The notes: generated by a model from the sequence alone, not told the origin. DNA of 64,000 bases from Flavobacterium psychrophilum (GCA_945872245.1 CAMBZB010000008.1:1-64000), one strand, 5' to 3'; numbered from the stretch's first letter, positions 17,890 to 27,409 are shown. A program made the numbers and translations.

Positions 17890-18590
17890 ACCTTTTATTC
17901 TGTTTTTACGAATATTTTACGAAATATAGTCTTAAAAAAAGAATATTAATTGTTTTACTGACAAAAGATTGGTTTTTAATATTGATTTATAGGATTTAAT
18001 GATTCGTAAAAGTATTGAGGTACTTTCTTTTGAAGCTAATTAACCTTGAAGTATTATAAGAAAGTCGGCTCAAATTTTGCCAGAGTTGAATATCTCCATG
18101 GGTTTTTGGAATTTCTTTTGAGAATAATTATTTTGTGATAAAGAGGCGATTTTTTTGGAAGGACATAATTAACTTTAAGTAATTTTTAAGTATGGCAGTA
18201 AATTATTTTCATAATTTTATTCTTAATATTTTAACTTAAAAAAACATAAAATTAAAATCAAAAAACATAAAGAGGCTGTCTCGTTGTTATTTTCGGGCAG
18301 CCTTTTTTTATAAAGCATTGTAATGGTAATTCTTCTGAAAGAATTTCAACGGCAATATTAAATTACTTCAATTTTCTGCCATCACATTTACTTTTTCGAT
18401 TTTTATCAAGTGCAATTCGATATGCCTATCGCGAGCCTTGTTATCTATTCGCTTAAGATTTTCAAGTGATATAGTATACTATCTAGGTTACTACATAATC
18501 CCTCTTCTCAATGACAATTAAAATGTCATCTTGTCATATGCTATTACATAAATTTTAACAAAAACTGACAATTCATTCTGTTTTTTCCAT
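17890..18590. other. Long AT-rich intergenic region between thr leader and dnaK
   Basis: About 700 nt without a convincing ORF on either strand. It contains an isolated plus-strand terminator (18273-18309) and a 12-nt perfect palindrome (ATAGTATACTAT, 18471-18482). The terminator without an upstream gene leaves room for a non-coding transcript. Confidence 0.5.
18273..18309 (+). terminator. Orphan intrinsic terminator
   Basis: GGCTGTCTCG and CGGGCAGCC pair with a 10-nt loop and are followed by seven T. Orientation is plus, but no ORF precedes it; it may end a small RNA or be a remnant. Confidence 0.6.
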
Positions 18591-18606
18591 TGGCACAAAG
18601 ATTGAC
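18591..18606 (+). promoter_or_regulatory. Sigma-54-like -24/-12 element upstream of dnaK
   Basis: TGGCAC-A-AAGA-TTGAC has the GG at 18592-18593 and TTG ending at 18604, the spacing of the RpoN consensus TGGCAC-N5-TTGC, with GA instead of the expected GC at -12. A start near 18616 would give a 44-nt leader for dnaK. Tentative. Confidence 0.35.
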
Positions 18607-18659
18607 TATTGCAACTCGAGATGCTAAAATAAGTATTAAATAAATTAAATATAAATAAA

Positions 18660-20549
18660 ATGGGTAAAATAATCGGAATTGATTTAGGTACGACAAACTC
18701 TTGTGTTTCTGTAATGGAAGGTAATGAAGCAGTTGTTATTCCTAACGCAGAAGGAAAAAGAACAACGCCATCTATCATCGCTTTTGTTGAAGGTGGAGAA
18801 ATCAAAGTAGGGGATCCTGCTAAAAGACAAGCAGTAACAAATCCTACCAAAACGATTGCTTCTATTAAACGTTTTATGGGTCATTCTTTTGCTGAAGTTT
18901 CGGCTGAAGCCAAAAGAGTTTCTTACAAAGTAGTAAAAGGAGACAACAATACACCACGTGTTGATATTGATGGCCGTTTATACTCTGCGCAAGAATTGTC
19001 AGCAATGACGCTTCAAAAAATGAAAAAAACAGCTGAAGACTATTTAGGTCAAACAGTTACTGAAGCCGTTATCACTGTTCCTGCTTACTTTAATGATGCA
19101 CAACGTCAAGCTACAAAAGAAGCTGGTGAAATTGCAGGTCTTAAAGTAATGCGTATTATCAACGAACCTACAGCTGCAGCTTTGGCTTATGGTTTGGATA
19201 AAAAAGGTAAAGATCAAAAAATTGCTGTTTACGATTTAGGTGGAGGTACTTTTGATATTTCTGTTCTTGAATTGGGAGACGGAGTTTTCGAAGTATTGTC
19301 TACAAATGGTGACACTCACCTTGGTGGAGATGATTTTGACCACGAAATTATTGACTGGTTGGCTGATGAATTCAAAGCGGAAGAAGGTATTGACTTGCGT
19401 TTAGATCCAATGTCTTTGCAACGTTTGAAAGAAGCTGCCGAGAAAGCAAAAATTGAATTATCTTCTTCTACTGAAACTGAGGTCAATTTGCCTTATGTAA
19501 CTGCTACAGCTTCAGGACCAAAACACTTGGTAAAAAAATTAACTAGAGCTAAATTCGAACAATTGACTGACGCATTAGTAAAACGTTCTATGGCGCCAGT
19601 TGCCAAAGCGTTGAAAGATGCAGGTTTGTCTGTTTCTGATATTGACGAAGTAATCCTTGTAGGAGGTTCTACTCGTATGCCAAGAATCGCTGACGAAGTA
19701 GAAAAATTCTTTGGTAAAAAAGCGTCTAAAGGCGTTAACCCTGATGAGGTTGTTGCTATTGGAGCGGCTATTCAGGGTGGAGTTCTTTCTGGAGATGTAA
19801 AAGATGTATTGTTACTTGACGTTACACCATTATCTTTAGGTATCGAAACTATGGGTGGCGTTATGACTACATTGATCGAGTCTAATACTACTATTCCAAC
19901 AAAAAAATCTCAAGTTTTCTCTACAGCTGCAGATTCTCAACCAACAGTTGAAATTCACGTATTGCAGGGAGCTAGAGCAATGGCTGCTGATAACAAAACG
20001 ATTGGACGTTTCCATTTAGATGGTATTCCACCAGCACCAAGAGGTGTTCCACAAATTGAAGTAACTTTTGATATTGATGCTAATGGTATCATCAAAGTTT
20101 CGGCAACTGACAAAGGCACTGGTAAATCTCATGATATTCGTATCGAAGCTTCTTCTGGATTAACTGCTGAAGAAATCGAAAGAATGAAAAAAGATGCTGA
20201 AGCTAACGCTGAGTCGGACAAAATAGCTAGATCAAGAGCCGAAAAATTGAATGAAGCAGATGGAATGATTTTCCAAACTGAATCTCAATTGAAAGAACTT
20301 GGAGAGAAATTGACTGATGATAACAAAGTAGCTATCGAATACGCTTTAACCGAATTGAGAATGGCACACCAATCTCAAGACATCGATGCTATTCAAGTAG
20401 CACTTGACAAAATCAACGCTGCTTGGAAAACAGCTACTGAAGCAATGTACGCTCAAGGAGAACAAGCCCAAGGTGGTGATCAACAACCACAAGGCGAACA
20501 AGCTCAAGGAGACAATGTTGAAGACGTTGAATTCGAAGAAGTTAAGTAA
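18660..20549 (+). CDS. dnaK: Molecular chaperone DnaK (Hsp70)
   Basis: 629 aa. The nucleotide-binding domain (1 to about 380) starts [18 protein letters not shown] and has the phosphate loops [18 protein letters not shown] and VGGSTRMP. The substrate-binding domain begins near the linker [19 protein letters not shown]. The tail is Gln/Gly-rich and ends in the acidic DVEFEEVK seen in DnaK, which contacts co-chaperones. It folds and protects proteins together with DnaJ and GrpE, neither encoded nearby. Codon use is strongly biased, as for a highly expressed gene. Monocistronic, with a terminator downstream. Confidence 0.97.
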   Translation: MGKIIGIDLGTTNSCVSVMEGNEAVVIPNAEGKRTTPSIIAFVEGGEIKVGDPAKRQAVTNPTKTIASIKRFMGHSFAEVSAEAKRVSYKVVKGDNNTPRVDIDGRLYSAQELSAMTLQKMKKTAEDYLGQTVTEAVITVPAYFNDAQRQATKEAGEIAGLKVMRIINEPTAAALAYGLDKKGKDQKIAVYDLGGGTFDISVLELGDGVFEVLSTNGDTHLGGDDFDHEIIDWLADEFKAEEGIDLRLDPMSLQRLKEAAEKAKIELSSSTETEVNLPYVTATASGPKHLVKKLTRAKFEQLTDALVKRSMAPVAKALKDAGLSVSDIDEVILVGGSTRMPRIADEVEKFFGKKASKGVNPDEVVAIGAAIQGGVLSGDVKDVLLLDVTPLSLGIETMGGVMTTLIESNTTIPTKKSQVFSTAADSQPTVEIHVLQGARAMAADNKTIGRFHLDGIPPAPRGVPQIEVTFDIDANGIIKVSATDKGTGKSHDIRIEASSGLTAEEIERMKKDAEANAESDKIARSRAEKLNEADGMIFQTESQLKELGEKLTDDNKVAIEYALTELRMAHQSQDIDAIQVALDKINAAWKTATEAMYAQGEQAQGGDQQPQGEQAQGDNVEDVEFEEVK

Positions 20550-20585
20550 TTATTTTTTAAATAATAGACTTTTAGATAATAAACT

Positions 20586-20614
20586 AAACCGAGTAAGTAA
20601 TTGCTCGGTTTTTT
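20586..20614 (+). terminator. dnaK terminator
   Basis: AAACCGAG ... CTCGGTTT stem, 10-nt loop, then a T-run. Confidence 0.85.
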
Positions 20615-20649
20615 ATTTTTAATACTCAAAAAAATAATTTTTATTTCAT

Positions 20650-21546
20650 TTAAAAATCACTTTCTAATTTGTCGTATTTATTGTGTATCGCCAATATAAC
20701 GATTCCAAATACCACCGACATTACTATAAGTACTACATTTAAGATGCCATCTGTACCGAAAGAAAGTTTAATCATTATAGTTGAAATTATAAAACCAGAA
20801 TTTCTTATTACTTTACTGAATTTATCCGAGTGTAAAAATGAAAATAAGAGTAAAAAGACGTCAACTAAGATCAACAATGTAAAAAAATCATCAAAAAATA
20901 TTTTGTTTACATCTTTAAACTCATATACCAACTTATCAATAGACGAAAAGCTTTCCAGCAACCAATGTCCTAGACTGTATAGCGATAAAATGAAAACAAT
21001 TGGGACAAATAGAGTAGCGATATATTCTTTTATTTTGATGAAATTTTTTACTTCGGTACTAATTTCACTATCTTTTTTTCGACTTTTCAAGCTGTTTTTA
21101 TCATTAAGTTGATAGAACTTAAAAATTAGATAAAACAATATTATTACTGCAGCGAGATCGTACATAAAAATAAGGTCATACTTTACATTGAACCAATTAT
21201 TTGTATATTCCAAGTTTGAAATATCTTTGAAAATACGTCGGATAACAATTAATAATATAATTTCATATTGTTTGCCGATATATATAGAGGTCGATTTAGG
21301 TAAATAATACACCAATAGGTATACCTCATAAATAAGGATAAATGAAAATGGTGTATAAATGGCGGCTATGGGATGAACAAAAAATTTGGATAATTCTCCT
21401 AATTGAATGATTTGTAGCTTATTTAAAACGATGAAAATCAAGTGCAACAAAAAGGAACTGATAGATAAAAAGATAATACTCTTTTCAATTTTTTTCTTAA
21501 AATTATCAGACAACAGAAAAACACACAATGAATTTAATTTTGTCAT
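20650..21546 (-). CDS. Unrecognised polytopic membrane protein
   Basis: 298 aa; I do not recognise the family. Hydrophobic segments occur near residues 23-45, 60-81, 95-105, 128-146, 180-203, 221-240, 250-265 and 268-288, so six to eight transmembrane helices. A charged loop around residues 150-172 (KSRKKDSEISTEVKNF) is probably cytoplasmic. The C-terminal part (SDKFSKVIRNSGFIIS ... GIVILAIHNKYDKLESDF) has no motif I can name. It converges on dnaK and lies about 700 nt from the blh/rhodopsin pair, with only small membrane ORFs between. No enzymatic residues stand out. Confidence 0.75.
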   Translation of the reverse strand: MTKLNSLCVFLLSDNFKKKIEKSIIFLSISSFLLHLIFIVLNKLQIIQLGELSKFFVHPIAAIYTPFSFILIYEVYLLVYYLPKSTSIYIGKQYEIILLIVIRRIFKDISNLEYTNNWFNVKYDLIFMYDLAAVIILFYLIFKFYQLNDKNSLKSRKKDSEISTEVKNFIKIKEYIATLFVPIVFILSLYSLGHWLLESFSSIDKLVYEFKDVNKIFFDDFFTLLILVDVFLLLFSFLHSDKFSKVIRNSGFIISTIMIKLSFGTDGILNVVLIVMSVVFGIVILAIHNKYDKLESDF

Positions 21547-21835
21547 AAAAGTTTATTTTTTTAGTATACTCGTTTTTTTTAGTTTGATATTGGTTTTCGT
21601 CATGCTGATATGATTTTCGCAAGTATCATCGTCGGTAAAATTGACTTGCCAAATTATAAATAAAAAATTATGATGCATTACCTTGTAACACCAAATTAAC
21701 AATACAGTATATTAGTTTGTTAAAATTTATTAAAAATATAATTTTTAATTTTCTTTTTTGAATAAACAATAGTTAAAGTTAGAATATTTTGCTGTTCTGA
21801 TTTTTTTTTTGAACTAAAATACAAAGGAAATCTAT
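21547..21835. other. AT-rich spacer upstream of two divergent membrane genes
   Basis: No ORF over about 20 codons with support. It presumably carries the promoters of the divergent genes at 20650 and 21836. No clear TTG/TAnnTTTG pair was found. Confidence 0.5.
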
Positions 21836-22015
21836 ATGTTTACTAAATTCAAAAAATCGGAGTTGTTTATTTTGTTATTGGTTGTCGTTTTGATATTTAT
21901 ATCGGAATATCATTATTTGGTGTTAAAAGATCCAAAGCGTTCTATTTTTATTGGATTATGGCCTCCAACTATTCTTGGTTTTTTAATATTTCTGAATCTT
22001 AAATTAAAAAAGTAG
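21836..22015 (+). CDS. Small two-TM membrane protein (59 aa)
   Basis: ATG 21836 to TAG, just under the usual ORF cut-off. Two hydrophobic helices, residues about 9-24 (ELFILLLVVVLIFISE) and 40-55 (GLWPPTILGFLIFLNL), are separated by a short polar loop (YHYLVLKDPKRS). It starts and ends with Lys-rich segments (FTKFKKSE, LKLKK). The even hydrophobic pattern, Trp-Pro-Pro turn and clean frame make it a likely real protein. Family not recognised. It is followed 1 nt later by another short ORF that appears broken, and lies upstream of the convergent blh gene. Confidence 0.6.
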   Translation: MFTKFKKSELFILLLVVVLIFISEYHYLVLKDPKRSIFIGLWPPTILGFLIFLNLKLKK

Positions 22016-22016
22016 A

Positions 22017-22202
22017 ATGGAAAATATAGAAATCATTATTTTTAACATTATAGTTTTATGTTTTTTTAGCCTTTTTTGTCTCAATATTTAGAGCTTTTGA
22101 AAAATGGAAAAGAATGGTTTAGACTTCAAAGAAAAGCAAGGTGTTATTTCAAGACATTATCATATTTTGAAAGTTTATTTTGATGTTTCAATATCGTATT
22201 AA
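22017..22202 (+). pseudogene. Possible frame-disrupted small membrane protein gene
   Basis: ATG 22017 begins a hydrophobic peptide (MENIEIIIFNIIVLCFF) that stops after 24 codons. The next frame continues sensibly (LAFFVSIFRAFEK), and from 22104 the original frame resumes with MEKNGLDFKEKQG to TAA 22200-22202. Removing one T from the T7 run at 22061-22067 and adding one A to the A5 run at 22100-22104 would restore a single protein of about 61 aa with one TM helix. Both lesions are in homopolymers, so decay, sequencing error or chance are all possible. Confidence 0.3.
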
Positions 22203-22259
22203 GAGTTGACTGCTTCCTTAATTTTATATGTGCAATTATACAACTAAATTGAAACGATA

Positions 22260-23150
22260 CTAGTTATTTTTTTTTTCAAACATTTTGGCTATAACAAATA
22301 CGTGTGGAAATGTAATTGAAGCCAAAAAGGAAAAAAATAAAGCATTAAATATTTTTTCATCCTTGAATATCACATACAAGATGGATATTCCTATCAAGGA
22401 GGCTGCCCAATAAATTAAGGCAGATTTGCAGTAAGAAATAAAATTTGCAAAGGAAAAAGAACCATAAACAAATTTGATTTGATCAATTATTGAGGGTAAG
22501 CTATGCCATAAAACGAAATAAAGTGCAAATCCCCACATTAAACTTGAAGATTTGAAAATAACTGCAAATACAATCAAATAAAAAATTTCACTAATTAATG
22601 TCTTTATTGGTATAGCTTGTATTGATAAAAAATAAAGCCCTACTACAATAAATATACTACTGGAAATTTTAAGAAATAGAGGAATATAAAACAAAGGAAA
22701 GTTTATTCCAGTAATTGCATAAACTATTTTTTGAACTTCATCGGAATGAAAAGTAAACAACAAAAACAATATAAATATCCCATACACAAACTGAAATATT
22801 TTTACTAAAAATTTAAATTTATTTTTATCCAATGATTTCCATTGTTGTTCCCCAAAATGATATCCACTAATTATTACAAATGCAGAAAGTGTAACCCATG
22901 GAATTATATAAAATAAGAGTGATCCAATTAAAACAAATGAGATATAAAGCAATAATGTTTTTAATCTTGTGTTCGTTTCTTTTTTGTAAATTAATTTATC
23001 AATTAGGAGTAAATCATTTGCTCCATGTAATATTCCAAAAGTAAAAATTAATAAAAAACCTATAAATATTTGGCTTTTATGATTGAAGAAGGAATCAAAC
23101 CACAATCCTAAAAAGCTTGCTACAATTGCGGTATTGGAATATTTATTCAT
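22260..23150 (-). CDS. blh: Beta-carotene 15,15'-dioxygenase, Brp/Blh family
   Basis: 296 aa integral membrane enzyme with about eight helices. It cleaves beta-carotene into two molecules of retinal, the chromophore for the rhodopsin encoded divergently 116 bp away. Family histidines that can bind the catalytic iron are visible in FGILHGANDLLL (H42), ISGYHFGEQQW (H98), FVLWHSLPSIIDQIKF (H216) and TFPHVFV (H283). The length is normal. The carotenoid (crt) genes that would supply beta-carotene are not in this window. The spacer to the rhodopsin start holds both promoters. Confidence 0.93.
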   Translation of the reverse strand: MNKYSNTAIVASFLGLWFDSFFNHKSQIFIGFLLIFTFGILHGANDLLLIDKLIYKKETNTRLKTLLLYISFVLIGSLLFYIIPWVTLSAFVIISGYHFGEQQWKSLDKNKFKFLVKIFQFVYGIFILFLLFTFHSDEVQKIVYAITGINFPLFYIPLFLKISSSIFIVVGLYFLSIQAIPIKTLISEIFYLIVFAVIFKSSSLMWGFALYFVLWHSLPSIIDQIKFVYGSFSFANFISYCKSALIYWAASLIGISILYVIFKDEKIFNALFFSFLASITFPHVFVIAKMFEKKNN

Positions 23151-23224
23151 AAATTTTCAATTATCGTCTAAAAATAATATAAAAAAAATTAATAAAATAA
23201 ATTTTATATCTAAATTTTTTTATT

Positions 23225-23232
23225 TAGTTTTG
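23225..23232 (+). promoter_or_regulatory. Candidate -7 element of the rhodopsin gene
   Basis: TAGTTTTG fits TAnnTTTG, 34 nt before the ATG. No exact TTG at -33; the upstream region is almost pure A/T. Confidence 0.4.
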
Positions 23233-23266
23233 AAAACTAATATTAACCAATTAACCTTAATTAATT

Positions 23267-23992
23267 ATGATGAAATTTTTGTTTATTCCGAGTTTGATTA
23301 CTAAAATGTCAGAAACCGATTATGTTGGTTTTACATTTTTTGTTGGCTGTATGGCCATGATGGCTGCTTCAGCTTTTTTCTTTTTATCATTAAGTCAATT
23401 TGATAAAAAATGGCGTACTTCCGTACTAGTTTCAGGTTTAATTACCTTTATTGCCGCTGTACATTATTTCTACATGAAAGAATATTGGGCAGAAATTGGA
23501 GAATCTCCAACATTTTTTCGATATGTTGACTGGGTACTAACAGTGCCATTAATGTGTTTGGAATTTTATTTAATATTAAAAATTGCAGGTGCAAAACAGT
23601 CTTTATTGTGGAAAATGATTATATATTCTGTAATTATGTTGGTAACTGGTTACCTTGGAGAAACTGTTTATAAGTCAGATGCTGCTTTTTGGGGCTTTGT
23701 TTCAGGTGTTGCTTACTTTGCTATTGTTTATGAAATTTGGCTTGGAGAAGCATCAAAATTGGCAAAAGCTGCTGGTGGAAATGTATTAGCTTCACACAAA
23801 ATCTTATGTTGGTTTGTACTTGTTGGTTGGGCAATTTACCCATTAGGGTACATGATGGGAACAACTGGATGGTACAATGGACTAATCCCTGCTGGTAACA
23901 TTGATGTTGCATACAATATTGCTGATGCAATCAATAAAATAGGTTTTGGATTGGTGGTTTATAATTTAGCCGTAAAGTCACAAACAAATTAA
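23267..23992 (+). CDS. Proteorhodopsin-type light-driven proton pump
   Basis: 241 aa, seven helices. Helix C carries the pump motif R85-Y-V-D88-W-V-L-T92 ... E99, so D88/T92/E99 is the DTE triad of outward proton pumps (acceptor D88, donor E99). H66 sits 22 residues before D88, as does the His-Asp pair of proteorhodopsin. The spectral-tuning position is M96, predicting green absorption. K224 in DAINKIGFGL binds retinal, with counter-ion D220. In helix E a bulky Y150 occupies the place where carotenoid-antenna rhodopsins have Gly (my own alignment). Two adjacent ATGs make the start ambiguous by one residue. A strong terminator follows. Confidence 0.96.
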   Translation: MMKFLFIPSLITKMSETDYVGFTFFVGCMAMMAASAFFFLSLSQFDKKWRTSVLVSGLITFIAAVHYFYMKEYWAEIGESPTFFRYVDWVLTVPLMCLEFYLILKIAGAKQSLLWKMIIYSVIMLVTGYLGETVYKSDAAFWGFVSGVAYFAIVYEIWLGEASKLAKAAGGNVLASHKILCWFVLVGWAIYPLGYMMGTTGWYNGLIPAGNIDVAYNIADAINKIGFGLVVYNLAVKSQTN

Positions 23993-24020
23993 AAAAATAA
24001 TATTTTTAGATTTTTTATTA

Positions 24021-24049
24021 AAACCGAGCCAATATGGCTCGGTTTTTTT
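24021..24049 (+). terminator. Rhodopsin gene terminator
   Basis: Perfect 10-bp stem AAACCGAGCC / GGCTCGGTTT, loop AATAT, then a T7 run. Confidence 0.9.
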
Positions 24050-24162
24050 ATCCGATAGTTTTTTAAACTTGTTCGTTTTTTTAGACTTTATTCCCAACAA
24101 TGATAAATGTCACTTTTCATTTTAAAAGATTTTCGTAATATTACTACATCAAATAATTTAGG

Positions 24163-25233
24163 ATGAGAAAAATCAAATATAAGAAAGGCAGGAAGCTTCA
24201 GCCATATAATCTAGAATATACAGGAATTCATAAAAGAACAGATTCAGAAATTCAGCTTTTCGTTTATGATGATGCGAATTTGTCTGAGTATGTTGATTTC
24301 AATGTTGCTGATCTAAAAAGAAGTATTGATGTCAAAAAAACGAATTGGCTTAATATACACGGTCTAAATGACCTTGATTTGTTGAAATCAATCGGTGACT
24401 ATTTTGAAATTGACAACTTTATGCTTGCCGATATTTTGAATACCACCCGAAGAACTAAAATTGAAGAACAACAAGATATTTTATTTTTCAACATAAAGTC
24501 ATTGCTGCCTGCGGAGAACTCCGATAACATTAGTGTGGAGCAAATTAGTTTTTTGATAAAAGACGGGGTTTTGATTTCATTCCAAGAGAAAAGAAGCGAT
24601 TTTTTTACTCATATTCGGGAGCGAATTAGAACGCATTCCGGAATAGTCAGAACCAAAAAAGCGGATTATTTGCTGTACATTCTTCTTGATTCAGTTATGG
24701 AAAATTTTTACATCACCATAGAAAATGAAGAGGATAAAATTGAAGAATTAATCAATCTTACCAAAAAAAGTGCCGACCCAATAATTTTGGAAAGAATCGA
24801 GAAACATCGGGATAATTTTAATTTTCTGAAACGATCTATTATTCCACTTCGGGATTCTTTATATGACATAAAAAGTATTAAAGACGACAACGTATTTAAT
24901 GAGATTGAAGCCGAAAACTTCACTTTTTTTTCTAGATTGCATCAAAAAAGTTTAGAGCTTTTGGAACAAATTGAATCCGATATGGGTTCGTTGGAAAGTG
25001 CATCTAATTTCTTTTTCTCGGCGCAAACGCACAAAATGAATGAGATAATGAAAACACTTACGATTGTTTCTGCCATTTTTATCCCACTTACATTTATCGT
25101 AGGCGTTTATGGAATGAATTTTAAATATATGCCGGAATTAGAATATAAGCATGGATATTACACTGTTGTTGGTGGAATGGTTTTTATTGGATTGTTGATG
25201 ATGTATTATTTTAAAAGAAGGAGATGGTTTTAG
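24163..25233 (+). CDS. corA: CorA family magnesium/cobalt transporter
   Basis: 356 aa. A long cytoplasmic, charged alpha/beta N-terminal region (1 to about 290) is followed by two C-terminal helices. The first ends with the selectivity motif YGMNF and is followed by KYMPELEYKHGYY, the typical CorA periplasmic loop. The basic C-terminus (KRRRWF) lies in the cytoplasm. It forms a pentameric Mg2+ channel in the inner membrane. It stands alone between the rhodopsin terminator and pta. Confidence 0.94.
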   Translation: MRKIKYKKGRKLQPYNLEYTGIHKRTDSEIQLFVYDDANLSEYVDFNVADLKRSIDVKKTNWLNIHGLNDLDLLKSIGDYFEIDNFMLADILNTTRRTKIEEQQDILFFNIKSLLPAENSDNISVEQISFLIKDGVLISFQEKRSDFFTHIRERIRTHSGIVRTKKADYLLYILLDSVMENFYITIENEEDKIEELINLTKKSADPIILERIEKHRDNFNFLKRSIIPLRDSLYDIKSIKDDNVFNEIEAENFTFFSRLHQKSLELLEQIESDMGSLESASNFFFSAQTHKMNEIMKTLTIVSAIFIPLTFIVGVYGMNFKYMPELEYKHGYYTVVGGMVFIGLLMMYYFKRRRWF

Positions 25234-25314
25234 GGTTTGGAATATAAAAGTTTTAAGAAGTACATTAAGAATTGAAATAAAATTCTCTTGAAACAGATTT
25301 TAAAAATTAAAAAG

Positions 25315-27408
25315 ATGAACAAAGCCATATACATAGCGACTAGCGAAGAGAATAGTGGAAAGTCGATTATTACTTTGGGCTTGATGAGTATGCTTATTGG
25401 CAAGACGGCAAAAGTAGGTTATTTTAGACCCATCGTAGAAGACTTTGAAGAAGGTAAGTTGGACAATCACATAGAAACGGTCATTAACTATTTTGGATTG
25501 GATATTTCATTCCAGGATGCTTATGCTATAACAAAAAGCCAATTAATTAAGAAGAAGAATAAAGGAAAAATAGGAGAGGTAATCGATTTAATTATTGAAA
25601 AATACAAACGACTAGAAGAGCGATTTGATTTTGTTTTGGTCGAGGGAACCAGTTTCACTGGCGAAGGTACTGTTGTCGAGATGGGAATGAATGTTCTAAT
25701 TGCCAAAAATTTGGGAATTCCCACCATCATAGTTGGTACCGAGGCAGGAAAAACACAGGAAGAATTGGTAGACAGTCTTTATTTGGCTTATGATTCTTTC
25801 AAAGTGAAAGAGGTAGAAGTATTGGCTGTAATAGCTAATAAAGTGAGGCCCGAAAATATGGAATCTGTTACTGCTAGTTTGAAAAAAAGCTTGCCAGAAG
25901 AAGTTCTGGTTAATACGATTCCCATAATTTCAAGTTTGAACAACCCAACAATTCAAGAAATTGTAAAGGAATTGAATGCCAGAGTTTTGTTTGGCGCGGC
26001 ATTTTTGAACAACCAAATTGGTAGTTTCAGCGTAGGAGCCATGCAACTGCGTAACTATTTATTAAACTTAAAAGAAAATGGTCTTGTAATAACGCCCGGA
26101 GATAGAGCTGATATTATTTTGGGGGCATTACAAGCCAATGAATCCGTAAATTATCCTGCCATTTCTGGAATTGTTTTGACAGGGAATATTCTGCCTGAGG
26201 AAAGTATTTTGAAATTAATTGAGGGACTTTCTACTGTTGTACCCATCATTGCGGTAGAAGAAGGTACCTATTTAATTACTAACAAAATAGGATCTATAAA
26301 ACCTAAAATTTACGCTAATAATAAAGAGAAGATTTTAACTTCTATCAACACCTTTGAAAATTATGTGGATTTGGATAATTTATCCGATAAATTAATCAAA
26401 TTTGAATCCGATGGAATGACTCCAAAAATGTTTCAATACAATTTGGTAAAAAGAGCTAAAAAGCACCGAAAACATATTGTTTTACCGGAAGGGAACGACG
26501 ATAGGATTATTATTGCTGTTTCCAGATTATTAGCAATGGATGTAGTTGACATCTCTATTATTGGTGAACAAAAACAAATCGAAAATAAGGTTGCAACGCT
26601 TGGCTTAACTTTTGATTTTTCTAAAGTTAACATCATAAATCCAAATAAGTCAGAGCATTATAACGATTATGTCAATACTTATTATGAGTTGAGAAAACAA
26701 AAGAAGATGACTCTTGAAATAGCAAGGGATTTGATGGAAGACGGTTCTTATTTTGGAACTATGATGGTCTATAAAGGACACGCAGACGGAATGGTTTCAG
26801 GTGCAGCACACACTACCCAACATACAATTTTGCCGGCTTTGCAATTCATTAAAACAAAACCAAATTCAAGCGTTGTTTCTTCAATCTTTTTTATGTGTTT
26901 GGAAGACCGAGTTTCAATTTTTGGCGACTGTGCCATCAATCCGAATCCTACTGCAGAACAATTGGCAGAAATAGCTATTTCATCGGCTGAATCCAGCATA
27001 GCTTTTGGGATAGAGCCTAAAATTGCGATGCTATCTTATTCGTCCGGTTCTTCCGGAAAAGGGGATGAGGTCGACAAAGTAAGAACGGCAACGGAAATTG
27101 TCAGGCATAAACGTCCCGATTTAAAAATTGAGGGCCCAATTCAATACGATGCGGCTGTTGATCCTGAAGTGGGACAGAGCAAAATGCCAAATTCAGAAGT
27201 GGCGGGACACGCCAGCGTTTTGATTTTTCCGGATTTGAATACTGGGAATAATACTTATAAAGCCGTTCAAAGAGAAACTGGCGCATTGGCTATTGGACCC
27301 ATGTTGCAAGGATTAAACAAGCCTGTAAACGATTTAAGCCGAGGTTGTACCGTTGATGACATTATAAATACGGTTGTAATTACAGCCATTCAAGCACAGG
27401 GATTATAA
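25315..27408 (+). CDS. pta: Phosphate acetyltransferase (long form)
   Basis: 697 aa from ATG 25315 (MNKAIYIATSEENSGKS); the frame opens at an upstream TTG, which I reject. Three parts are visible: an N-terminal BioD-like P-loop domain (ATSEENSGKSIITLGL), a central DRTGG domain (about 215-320; TPGDRADIILGALQ) and the C-terminal catalytic PTA domain from about residue 370 (KHIVLPEGNDDRI to the end). It converts acetyl-CoA and phosphate to acetyl phosphate and CoA. ackA follows after 1 nt, so the pair forms the acetate/acetyl-phosphate node. Confidence 0.95.
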   Translation: MNKAIYIATSEENSGKSIITLGLMSMLIGKTAKVGYFRPIVEDFEEGKLDNHIETVINYFGLDISFQDAYAITKSQLIKKKNKGKIGEVIDLIIEKYKRLEERFDFVLVEGTSFTGEGTVVEMGMNVLIAKNLGIPTIIVGTEAGKTQEELVDSLYLAYDSFKVKEVEVLAVIANKVRPENMESVTASLKKSLPEEVLVNTIPIISSLNNPTIQEIVKELNARVLFGAAFLNNQIGSFSVGAMQLRNYLLNLKENGLVITPGDRADIILGALQANESVNYPAISGIVLTGNILPEESILKLIEGLSTVVPIIAVEEGTYLITNKIGSIKPKIYANNKEKILTSINTFENYVDLDNLSDKLIKFESDGMTPKMFQYNLVKRAKKHRKHIVLPEGNDDRIIIAVSRLLAMDVVDISIIGEQKQIENKVATLGLTFDFSKVNIINPNKSEHYNDYVNTYYELRKQKKMTLEIARDLMEDGSYFGTMMVYKGHADGMVSGAAHTTQHTILPALQFIKTKPNSSVVSSIFFMCLEDRVSIFGDCAINPNPTAEQLAEIAISSAESSIAFGIEPKIAMLSYSSGSSGKGDEVDKVRTATEIVRHKRPDLKIEGPIQYDAAVDPEVGQSKMPNSEVAGHASVLIFPDLNTGNNTYKAVQRETGALAIGPMLQGLNKPVNDLSRGCTVDDIINTVVITAIQAQGL

Positions 27409-27409
27409 A

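Noticed and set aside
18001..18045. 14-codon plus-strand ORF in the thr-dnaK spacer
   Set aside because: Too short, no ribosome-binding context, no repeated or regulatory codon pattern.
18471..18482. Perfect 12-nt palindrome ATAGTATACTAT upstream of dnaK
   Set aside because: Expected by chance in AT-rich spacers; no partner copy or gene-linked position supports an operator.
20650..21546. Idea that the unknown membrane protein is a second rhodopsin or carotenoid enzyme
   Set aside because: No Lys in a DxxxK helix-G motif, no RxxDW helix-C motif, and no conserved His motifs of Blh or carotenoid hydroxylases.
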